Source of the DNA: an uncultured Bryobacterales bacterium
Lineage (GTDB): Bacteria > Acidobacteriota > Terriglobia > Bryobacterales > UBA6623
Direction of reading: 5' to 3'
Assembly (NCBI GenBank): GCA_946887065.1
Contig: CAMPKL010000079.1
Location: forward strand, 1 to 10,229
Length of the DNA: 10,229 nucleotides
Shown here: positions 1 to 6,294 of the stretch, piece after piece
How the letters are laid out: each line of letters begins with the position of its first letter
Position numbering within the stretch: the stretch's first letter is position 1
Notes under the pieces: generated by a model
What the model saw: the letters and a program-made list of their open reading frames with translations, nothing else
What the model was told of the DNA's origin: nothing
Databases searched by the model: none
Program-made: the position numbers and the translations under genes

Positions 1-2
1 TG

Positions 3-617
3 GGACGGCACACTGGTCGGGTTCGGATCCCCGAGGTTATCACCGACGCGGCGGCCCGACGGCCAATCGTTCTCGTGACCGTCCATCGCCGAGAAAACCA
101 CGGCGAGCCACTCCGGCGGATATGCTCGGCGATCCACCGCCTGACGCAGAGCGCCGATGTACAAGTTGTCGTCTGCCTGCATCCGAATCCAAACGTCAAT
201 TTGCCCATAAAACGAGCCTTAAGCGGGTTCGAACGCATTACGCTCGTAGAGCCGTTGGATTATATTTCTTTTCTCAGCCTACTGTCCCTAGCGAGCCTGG
301 TCCTGAGCGATTCCGGAGGAATTCAAGAGGAAGCCCCCTCGTTGGGGACGCCCGTCCTCGTCCTGCGGCGGACCACGGAACGGCCGGAGGCGGTGGCGTC
401 CGGTTGGGCTCGGCTGGTGGGCCCCGACGAGGATGTCATCATTGAGAGCGCTCTAGAGTACCTCGACGGGCGCTGGTCGATTCCGTCAGCCTGTACCAAC
501 CCCTTTGGGGACGGTAGCGCGTGTGAAAGGATCGCAGCGGTACTGGGCGAGCCGATCGGGATGCCGGCCCGCGACCTGACTCCAACGATGCACTCGACCG
601 TGCTCGAGTCCGCCTAG
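3..617 (+). CDS. wecB: UDP-N-acetylglucosamine 2-epimerase (non-hydrolysing), C-terminal part, 5' end outside window
   Basis: The frame is open from the first full codon (base 3) to TAG at 615-617, giving 204 residues with no start in view. Family members are usually about 360-380 residues, so roughly the first 170 lie upstream. The visible part carries the family signatures: VTVHRRENHGEP near residues 25-36, then the nucleotide-binding block SDSGGIQEEAPSLGTPVLVL, then TTERPEA and a closing LVGPDED. These match the C-terminal Rossmann half of the GT-B-like epimerase fold. The enzyme interconverts UDP-GlcNAc and UDP-ManNAc in the cytoplasm and supplies ManNAc or ManNAcA for surface glycans. 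The N-terminal catalytic acidic residues are not in the window, so intactness cannot be judged. A glycosyltransferase starts 15 bases downstream in the same frame, suggesting one transcript. The epimerase call is firm; the symbol is a family-level label. Confidence 0.93.
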   Translation, partial: GRHTGRVRIPEVITDAAARRPIVLVTVHRRENHGEPLRRICSAIHRLTQSADVQVVVCLHPNPNVNLPIKRALSGFERITLVEPLDYISFLSLLSLASLVLSDSGGIQEEAPSLGTPVLVLRRTTERPEAVASGWARLVGPDEDVIIESALEYLDGRWSIPSACTNPFGDGSACERIAAVLGEPIGMPARDLTPTMHSTVLESA

Positions 618-632
618 TCATGCCCAATCTGC

Positions 633-2084
633 GTGATCGCCCACCCAGAGAGCCTACCCTATCCGTCCGTTCAGAGCTATGAACGTAGCGGCAACGCTGA
701 GGTCCATCAGTTGTCGATCACCAACCTCATCAGGGAGACCATCCGGCCGTATTATTTGCGGTTGGTTTATTTCCCGCTGCAGCCGGAGAGGCGCCCGCGG
801 TCGTTCCAGGATTGCTGGCAACATCCCGCGGAGCCTCTAGAGGAATCGTCCGATATCCTCGCGGGCTTGTGGCAGGCGGAAGGCTGCGGCGTCGTGTTCT
901 ATCCCATGAACGACTGGCACGGTCGCACTCAACGATCCAAACAACTGGCTCGCGCCCTTGCCAATTTGGGGCATCCCATCGTGTACGTAAATCCGCACAT
1001 GGGGAGGGAGTTTGCAAATTTGCGGCTCATCGACAAGCGGCATCGTGTCACGAGTGTCGAGCATAACGTTGTGGAGTTGCACATCCGGTTGCCGCGGGAA
1101 CCGGTTTTCCATGAGCGTGTGCTGCTTCCGGACGAGGGCCGAATCGTCGCGCGCGCCGTTCGCGAGGTATTGGCCACGTCCGGCCTGAAGAGCGTCTGTC
1201 AGATCGTGAGTTTGCCTACCTGGATGGATGCGGCTTGCCACGTCCGCAGCGAGGACGGTTGCCCGGTAATTTATGATTGCCACGACCATCTGCCCGGACT
1301 GCCTAAGATGGCTCCCCAGGTTGCAACAGCGGAAAGCGATGCCCTGCGTCGCGCCGATTGCGTTCTTTTCACATCTGATCACTTGTACAAGTCCCATGGG
1401 ACTTGTAATCGATCGATCCTGTTGCGCAACGCAGCCAGCGGCCCGGTATCCGTCCAGCGGCCCTCACGGGCCGGAACCGTCAGCAAACGTCCGGTTGCCG
1501 GATATGTTGGCGCGTTGAGCGCGTGGTTTGATGTCGAATCCGTCCAGCGTGCCGCCGAGTGTAATCCCGAAGTCGACTTCGTCCTTGCGGGTGAGGTGGA
1601 GTGCGAAGAGATCGGGAAGCTAGGACTACTCCCCAACGTCTCACTGCTTGGCGAGGTTCGCTACGATGACCTCGACGAGTTGTACGCCAGGTTTGATGTC
1701 GGATTGATTCCGTTCGTCCTGAACGATCTGACGCGCGCCACGAATCCCATCAAGTTCTACGAATACTGCTCCTTCGGAATGCCGATCGTGAGCACGCGGC
1801 TTCCGGAAATGGAGGCTTTCGCCGACGTTGTGCGGTTTGCTGCAGGTCCCGGGGATTTCGCTTCCCAAGTGCGAAGATCCTTAGTAGAGCCAGATGGCCA
1901 GGGACGAAAGCGCCGCCTGGAGATTGCCGGTAGGGAGACGTGGACGGCGCGAGCAGGGGCTCTTTCCGCGGAATTCGACGCGTTGCATTCAGCGGACGGT
2001 CGCGTCCGTTCGAAGGCCATTTACTCGTCGATGATGGACAAGGAATCCCGGCCCCGATCCAGTTCTAAAGCCGCCGGTAGGTGA
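633..2084 (+). CDS. GT-B fold glycosyltransferase (GT4/TuaH-like)
   Basis: A 483-residue protein if started at GTG 633. It probably transfers a sugar from a nucleotide-sugar donor to a growing surface glycan on the cytoplasmic face. The N-terminal Rossmann half (about residues 85-265) contains MNDWHGRTQRSKQLARALANLGH, split here as a W-x-RxQ-type motif followed by VYVNP, and later VIYDCHDH. The C-terminal half (about 285-455) has YVGALSAWFD, VDFVLAG, LPNVSLLGEV, then LIPFVLNDLTRATNPIK and FYEY, with FGMPIVST after it. This donor-binding arrangement is typical of GT4-like enzymes such as teichuronic-acid TuaH. There is no signal peptide or transmembrane helix. The first 80 residues are not recognisable, and GTG 633 has no Shine-Dalgarno. 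A TTG at 711 does (GAGGT at 699-703), so the mature N-terminus may be 26 residues shorter. The gene follows the epimerase by 15 bases, and its stop lies 6 bases from the convergent operon. Donor and acceptor are unknown. Confidence 0.9.
   Translation: MIAHPESLPYPSVQSYERSGNAEVHQLSITNLIRETIRPYYLRLVYFPLQPERRPRSFQDCWQHPAEPLEESSDILAGLWQAEGCGVVFYPMNDWHGRTQRSKQLARALANLGHPIVYVNPHMGREFANLRLIDKRHRVTSVEHNVVELHIRLPREPVFHERVLLPDEGRIVARAVREVLATSGLKSVCQIVSLPTWMDAACHVRSEDGCPVIYDCHDHLPGLPKMAPQVATAESDALRRADCVLFTSDHLYKSHGTCNRSILLRNAASGPVSVQRPSRAGTVSKRPVAGYVGALSAWFDVESVQRAAECNPEVDFVLAGEVECEEIGKLGLLPNVSLLGEVRYDDLDELYARFDVGLIPFVLNDLTRATNPIKFYEYCSFGMPIVSTRLPEMEAFADVVRFAAGPGDFASQVRRSLVEPDGQGRKRRLEIAGRETWTARAGALSAEFDALHSADGRVRSKAIYSSMMDKESRPRSSSKAAGR
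699..713 (+). promoter_or_regulatory. Candidate ribosome binding site plus alternative TTG start
   Basis: GAGGT at 699-703 sits 7 bases before an in-frame TTG at 711. This is the only good Shine-Dalgarno match near the 5' end of the glycosyltransferase; the GTG at 633 has none. It argues for a start at 711, against the usual preference for GTG over TTG. Undecided. Confidence 0.35.
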
Positions 2085-2090
2085 CAATCC

Positions 2091-3350
2091 TCAGGAGCGG
2101 TTGGATGCTAGACGTTCTAACATCGTTGTGAATTCTCCTCGCAGTCCGGCCAATGACTCCTGAGCGAGCGCGGCACACTGTGCGGCCGCCTGCCGAGCGT
2201 CGGGTCCCAGGCAGGCCTGCAGTGCTTGGCGAAGCTTTTCGTCGTCCAATTCGTCGGCTTTGAAGACAAATGGCCAACCGAGCGCGCGCGCCTGCCGGAA
2301 AACCTTGCCTTCACCTCCTGTCGGATCAATCACGACTGCCGGCACGCCATTCTTGATAGCCAAAACCATGCCGTGTAGCCGGGTAGTAACGACCACATCC
2401 ATGCGCGCGATCAGCGATTCAATCTCTCCCGGTGTTCGTAGTCCGCCTGCGTTGACTGGAAGGCGAGTGTCGATCTCAACAATAGCGGCGCCCCGCTGAG
2501 CCAGAAGCCGTCGAATTGCCTCGTTGGGGCGGTGTGTACTCCCGGTCCCGGGTTCGAGAAGGACGACTCCAATGACCGGCTCCCGCGGCTCTCCTGAAAG
2601 AAAGCTAATGTCGTGGCGGACCTGCACCGCGCTGTCCCGCTCTAGCAGCGCGTCGAACGGATTCCATTCCGCAACCGGCGTCGACAAAGACAAATTGACG
2701 CCGAATAGAGCCGACCGAGCAAAGTGTTCTAGGAACTCCTGAACCATAGGCCCCTTCGCAAAAGGGCCGCACACGAAAACGACTCGGGAGTAATCCGAGG
2801 CGTCAGTGCCACGCCAGTCGACCCCTCCTTCGAATTGCTTGGAGTTAGCCACGTCGTATATTTGGCAAGCTTCCTCCAACCAGCGGCAAATCAAGTCCCG
2901 TGACAACAGGTCTCCGGCCGTGGCGCCCCCGTTCTCAAAACTGAACCATCCGGCGACAAGGACCCGTGGCCGACCGGCGCCATCAACCGGCTGTTTGGAG
3001 GCATCGCTCGCTGGGAAGCACGGAAGCGTTGCGGCGAATGGCACCGGCGTTAGGTAGGTCGTGATTGCGTCGAGCGTGTTGTTTGGCGTCAATTCCTTGC
3101 CTGAAGATACGTCTTGCAGGTAGAAGGTCATCTCGTTGGTGACCCAGACGCCCGTGACCGCCGTTCCAGCAGGCCCGGTCCGACTTAGCAAGGGACCATC
3201 TGGAGCGGAGACCCGCACCTCCACTTCTTCCACGTCGTCGCACGACCAAGAGAGCGTCGTCGAACCCGCCAAAGAGTAGTCACCGATCGGAATCGGATTC
3301 GGTCGAGCTATGATCTTTCCGCGTCCCTCCCTGATCTTCGTCACCGTCAT
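2091..3350 (-). CDS. Polysaccharide pyruvyl transferase with N-terminal beta-rich module
   Basis: Last gene of the minus-strand operon. I start it at ATG 3350 (419 residues), which has AGGG six bases upstream; ATG 3356 and TTG 3410 are in-frame alternatives. Residues about 14-101 form a beta-rich module that also ends the neighbouring glycosyltransferase (PNP, TTLSW, VEVRV, GPLL, TGVWV, FYLQD, NTL). Residues about 126-375 match the polysaccharide pyruvyl transferase family: VLVAGWFSFENGGATAGDLL at the start of the fold, a GT-B-like second half with VVTTRLHGMVLAIKNGVPAV (RLHG at 324-327), then IDPTGGEGKV. The family transfers pyruvate from phosphoenolpyruvate onto sugar hydroxyls as a ketal, adding negative charge to exopolysaccharides, capsules or secondary cell-wall polymers. 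It lies 61 bases after the stop of the GT2 gene and ends 6 bases from the converging glycosyltransferase. The enzyme family is secure; the sugar target is unknown, and some members of the superfamily do not use pyruvate. Confidence 0.88.
   Translation of the reverse strand: MTVTKIREGRGKIIARPNPIPIGDYSLAGSTTLSWSCDDVEEVEVRVSAPDGPLLSRTGPAGTAVTGVWVTNEMTFYLQDVSSGKELTPNNTLDAITTYLTPVPFAATLPCFPASDASKQPVDGAGRPRVLVAGWFSFENGGATAGDLLSRDLICRWLEEACQIYDVANSKQFEGGVDWRGTDASDYSRVVFVCGPFAKGPMVQEFLEHFARSALFGVNLSLSTPVAEWNPFDALLERDSAVQVRHDISFLSGEPREPVIGVVLLEPGTGSTHRPNEAIRRLLAQRGAAIVEIDTRLPVNAGGLRTPGEIESLIARMDVVVTTRLHGMVLAIKNGVPAVVIDPTGGEGKVFRQARALGWPFVFKADELDDEKLRQALQACLGPDARQAAAQCAALAQESLAGLRGEFTTMLERLASNRS
3048..3311 (-). 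repeat. Shared beta-rich module, copy B (N-terminal in the pyruvyl transferase)
   Basis: Encodes an 88-residue module whose sequence recurs in the adjacent glycosyltransferase gene (3436-3714). By hand alignment with one 4-residue gap, about 40 of 86 positions are identical. Conserved blocks are PNP, TTL-x-W, VEVRV, P-x-GPLL, TG-x-WV, FYLQD and NTL. Alternating hydrophobic residues and the absence of helix-like stretches suggest a small beta-sandwich. I cannot assign a named family. Confidence 0.75.
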
Positions 3351-3411
3351 AGCCATCCCTGCTCGGGGCTGTTCACTAAATCCGAGGGCCTCCAGCCACT
3401 CTACGCGCAAT

Positions 3412-4653
3412 TCAAGTCAGAAGCTCTTCCTCGCCACGCACGATGACTCGAGCAATGGCTAGCGTATTCCTCAATCTCTGCGCCTTTCCTGGCCCGGCGT
3501 CTTGAAGGTAAAACTCCATGCCGTCACTCACCCACTGTCCAGTCATCCTCGAACCGTTACCGGCGCTCTCGCACAGAAGAGGACCTTTTGGAGACCCGAC
3601 GCGAACTTCGACCCGCTCAGTCCCTCTAGAGTGCCAAATTAAGGTGGTCTGGCCCACCAGGAAACGCTGCGCAAACGGATCGCGCAAAACCACTGGATTG
3701 GGGCACGCTTCCAAAGATCCTTCCCGGCCGCGCAGCGCCAAATTGACCAACTTGACGAACACGCCCCTCCAGATTCCTCCCAGTCGTCCCAAAAGGCGCC
3801 GAGCGTGCTCCCTAACCCCAACGAGCGCCGATCCTTGAAGCCTTGACCGCTCCGCGCGTAGGGCTCGCAGCACCGCGGCATCGCCGCTTCCTCCCCGTTC
3901 GACGCATCGTTCCAGCCAATCGAGGAATGCGAGGCGCGCTTCGCGATATCGACCCGACTTCAGTTCGACAAAAACGCAGGAATCGGCATGCATGCGATAC
4001 CTTGCCAAGCATCTGTCCGATCGGCAAACCCGCTGGCTGAGGTACGCCTTCGCAAGGAACGCTTGATCCTCAAACAAACCTCGAAACGAAGGCTCAAATC
4101 GTACGCCAGCGAAGGCTTCGCGCCGGAACATGACCGCGCAGGTTGCCGCCGGAGTTGATTCGAGCACGATGTCGAGAAGTAGGTCCGGCGGATCGACGAT
4201 TCCAGTCCGCTGCTCACGCCAGTCAGGGACGAAATCCCTTTGTTCCGTTTCCGGCGTTTCCATCCAACTAAACCAGTATTCGCTTCGGCCGCACACCATG
4301 CCGACTTCGGGGTTCGACTTCAAAACGGAAACCTGAGCATCCAAGTAGCACGGGCGCCAGACGTCGTCAGAGTCCAGAAAGGCAATGTATTGCCCGCGCG
4401 AAGCATCCATGCCGACGTTTCGAGATGCGCTCATTCCCTGGTTCATGTGTCGATCGTGTTCGAAGTAACGAACCTTCTCCGGATGAGCCGCCGCGATTTC
4501 ACGAGCGATCGCGGAACTTCCGTCCGAAGAACCGTCGTCGATCAACAGCAGCTCCCAGTCGGAAAATGTTTGATCGAAAACGCTTTGGATCGACTCTGCA
4601 ATAAATCTCTCCGCATTGAAGAAGATCATGATGCAGGAAACAGTCGGCCCCAT
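3412..4653 (-). CDS. GT2 (GT-A fold) glycosyltransferase with C-terminal beta-rich module
   Basis: 413 residues from ATG 4653, chosen because AAGGTGG lies 8 bases upstream and because the protein then begins MGPTVSCIMIFFNAERFI, as GT2 enzymes usually do. GTG 4665 and ATG 4659 are in-frame alternatives. The catalytic domain covers about residues 4-225: LLLIDDGSSDGS (DDGS at 39-42), the metal-binding DSDD at 94-97, and a GLFEDQAFLAK block (ED at 195-196) likely carrying the catalytic acid. Residues about 235-310 are Arg/Leu-rich and amphipathic (for example RRLLGRLGGIWRGVFVKLVN), perhaps contacting the membrane or a partner; this is inference. Residues about 314-406 are the beta-rich module shared with the next gene. 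It probably adds one sugar to a lipid-linked or protein-linked glycan in the cytoplasm. It starts 13 bases after the previous stop, so co-translation is likely. Sugar specificity is unknown. Confidence 0.9.
   Translation of the reverse strand: MGPTVSCIMIFFNAERFIAESIQSVFDQTFSDWELLLIDDGSSDGSSAIAREIAAAHPEKVRYFEHDRHMNQGMSASRNVGMDASRGQYIAFLDSDDVWRPCYLDAQVSVLKSNPEVGMVCGRSEYWFSWMETPETEQRDFVPDWREQRTGIVDPPDLLLDIVLESTPAATCAVMFRREAFAGVRFEPSFRGLFEDQAFLAKAYLSQRVCRSDRCLARYRMHADSCVFVELKSGRYREARLAFLDWLERCVERGGSGDAAVLRALRAERSRLQGSALVGVREHARRLLGRLGGIWRGVFVKLVNLALRGREGSLEACPNPVVLRDPFAQRFLVGQTTLIWHSRGTERVEVRVGSPKGPLLCESAGNGSRMTGQWVSDGMEFYLQDAGPGKAQRLRNTLAIARVIVRGEEELLT
3436..3714 (-). repeat. Shared beta-rich module, copy A (C-terminal in the GT2 glycosyltransferase)
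   Basis: Encodes about 93 residues homologous to the module at 3048-3311. The two copies face each other across the gene boundary, one ending a protein and the next beginning one, with about 125 bases between them. Copy A has a 4-residue insertion near its start (AQRF), and its tail replaces ELTPN with QRLRN. This pattern fits a tandem duplication of the module followed by divergence, or a split fusion gene. Confidence 0.75.
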
Positions 4654-4661
4654 GGTCATGA

Positions 4662-4668
4662 CCACCTT
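4662..4668 (-). promoter_or_regulatory. Strong Shine-Dalgarno that decides the GT2 start
   Basis: AAGGTGG read on the minus strand overlaps the TAA stop of the upstream coiled-coil glycosyltransferase (4667-4669). It is 8 bases from ATG 4653 but far too close to ATG 4659, and it overlaps GTG 4665. It therefore favours initiation at 4653. It is the best ribosome binding site in the operon. Confidence 0.6.
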
Positions 4669-6262
4669 AGGATTCGAACTCGGCGAGTTGTTGCTGGAGT
4701 CCGCGAATGATCGAGTCTCGGTCGGCTACTTTGCGTTGTAGTTCAGCCTGGAGACTTCGGATGACCTCGTCTCGTTCCGTCGTCTTCCGATAGAGTTCCG
4801 CTTGAAGATCAAGCACTGTCTTGTCTCTGTCGCCGACCTTTTGCAGCAGTTCCGCCTGGAGGTTCAGGACAATCTCGTCGCATTCCGCCGTCTTCCGATA
4901 TAGTTCCGCCTGAAGATCACGCACCGTCTTGTCCCTGTCGCCCACCTTTTGCTGCAGTTCCGCCTGGAGGTTCAGGATGACCTCGTCGCGTTCGGTCGTC
5001 TTTTGATAGAGCTCCGCTTGAAGGTCAAGTACCGTCTTGTCCCTATCGCCTACTTGTTGCTGTAGTTCACCTTGAAGATGAACGATCACTTCATCGCGCT
5101 GTTTGAGTTGCGTCAACATTTCTTGCTGTAGACGGATGATCGTGTTGTCGCGATCCGCCACCTTCGCCAAAAGTTCAGCCCGCAACTCTTGAACGGTTCG
5201 ATCTCTCTTCGAGATCTCTTGGACATGGCTATCCTGCAGAGACTGAATCGTGTGATCCCTAACGCGTATCTCCCTCGCGTAGCGGTCCTCCAAGTCCCTA
5301 CTTAAGTGTCGGTAAATCCGGACCTGCTCGCGGACGGCACGCTGCAACGACTCTCGCTCGGCTAGGGCGTCCCTCGGTACCACATCGGCGTTGCGGTCCC
5401 TCCGAATGAAAGGACCTACTGCGTCGCGCAAGGTCGGATCAAAGACGACGCGATGACTCGCCCCATAGACATCCAGATGGTCGTCCGCATAGCTGTTGGA
5501 GCGCCATTCTTGGTCGAGTTCGCCGGCATCCGCAAGCATTCGCCATCTCTTCACATGCCAGCCCTCCTTAGGCCCGACGTCCAACGCTTCCAATCGGCGG
5601 CCGTGCGTGGCTTTGAGTTCCAAGATGCTACGGGCGCGCAGCGGCGCATGAAGACAGACGATGTCGTCGGTGTTTTCCGTCGCCCCTTTCATCCCAGTCA
5701 CAGAGTGGTTGCCCCGCGCGATCTCGAGTTCTGCCGTAGGCCGACTGATCCATTTGCATGGGTACGCGACTTCGACGAACGCATTGGTTCTTGTTTCGAC
5801 CAGGTCTTGAACCGCCGTCAGTGGTCCAATCGGCAAGGCCGATCGCCTCGTCATCGTCAACAGGCAATCCCGAGAAGAAACCTCTCGATTTCGCGCTTGG
5901 ATGAAGTTTGTCAGCTCAACACCGAGGGCGCCGGCCGTCGAACGTCGTAGAACTCCCCGAAAATCGCCGTCTGGCGCGTAAAAGAATTCGTCCGCATCAA
6001 TCGGTAGTACCCAATCCGCTCCTTGCTGGATAGCCCATTGAGCGAGGCGCGTCGTGATCTCCGGCTGGAAGTACGGTCCGGGATCCTCGCTCCATTCGAT
6101 CGCTCCGCCGCGACTCAGATCGCTGAGTTCGTCCTGCGTCCCGTCAGACGAGCCGTTGTCGACAATGAGGAGCCGGTCAATGCCGAGGGCGAGATGGTAC
6201 TCGATGTTCAGCCGGATGATATCCGCCTCGTCTCGTATGAGCATGACTCCAAAAACTTTCAT
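4667..6262 (-). CDS. GT2 glycosyltransferase (Glyco_tranf_2_4-like) with long 18-residue-repeat coiled-coil tail
   Basis: 531 residues from ATG 6262. This start is preferred over GTG 6280 because it aligns with the paralogue at 7131-8684; neither has a good Shine-Dalgarno. Residues 2-285 are a GT-A domain: KVFGVMLIRDEADIIRLN, LGIDRLLIVDNGSSDGT, the metal-binding PIDADEF (D89, D91), then GNHSV (184-188) and CLHAPLRA. This set is typical of the Glyco_tranf_2_4 group. Residues 285-323 are a charged linker. Residues 324-521 hold eleven tandem 18-residue repeats of consensus LQAEL-x-x-KV-x-x-RD-x-x-V-x-x, with a partial twelfth to the C-terminus. The tail predicts a continuous helix, probably a coiled coil for oligomerisation, near 300 angstroms if uninterrupted (198 residues at 1.5 angstroms each). 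The N-terminal domain is a clear paralogue of the first operon gene, which carries a methyltransferase instead of a coiled coil. No transmembrane segment is visible. Sugar donor and acceptor are unknown. Confidence 0.9.
   Translation of the reverse strand: MKVFGVMLIRDEADIIRLNIEYHLALGIDRLLIVDNGSSDGTQDELSDLSRGGAIEWSEDPGPYFQPEITTRLAQWAIQQGADWVLPIDADEFFYAPDGDFRGVLRRSTAGALGVELTNFIQARNREVSSRDCLLTMTRRSALPIGPLTAVQDLVETRTNAFVEVAYPCKWISRPTAELEIARGNHSVTGMKGATENTDDIVCLHAPLRARSILELKATHGRRLEALDVGPKEGWHVKRWRMLADAGELDQEWRSNSYADDHLDVYGASHRVVFDPTLRDAVGPFIRRDRNADVVPRDALAERESLQRAVREQVRIYRHLSRDLEDRYAREIRVRDHTIQSLQDSHVQEISKRDRTVQELRAELLAKVADRDNTIIRLQQEMLTQLKQRDEVIVHLQGELQQQVGDRDKTVLDLQAELYQKTTERDEVILNLQAELQQKVGDRDKTVRDLQAELYRKTAECDEIVLNLQAELLQKVGDRDKTVLDLQAELYRKTTERDEVIRSLQAELQRKVADRDSIIRGLQQQLAEFES
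4700..5293 (-). repeat. Eleven tandem 54-bp repeats encoding an 18-residue coiled-coil unit
   Basis: The region encodes 11 uninterrupted 18-residue units in register with no indels. Hydrophobic positions are 1, 5, 9 and 16, and position 12-13 is nearly always Arg-Asp. The core spacing 4-4-3-4-3 is a hendecad plus a heptad. Units alternate between a VGDRDKTV type and a TTERDEVI type, so units 5 to 10 (4754-5077) form three 108-bp higher-order repeats that remain very similar at the DNA level. This suggests recent expansion in 108-bp steps. Confidence 0.9.
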
Positions 6263-6294
6263 GAGCGACCGCGCAAACACCTCATTAAGTCAAT

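Noticed and set aside
837..1397. 186-codon minus-strand open frame opposite the glycosyltransferase gene
   Set aside because: It lies wholly within a gene with clear GT-B motifs on the other strand and has no recognisable product; a shadow of that coding sequence.
5453..5950. 165-codon plus-strand open frame opposite the coiled-coil glycosyltransferase
   Set aside because: It lies antisense to the conserved GT2 domain with no motif of its own; a shadow frame.
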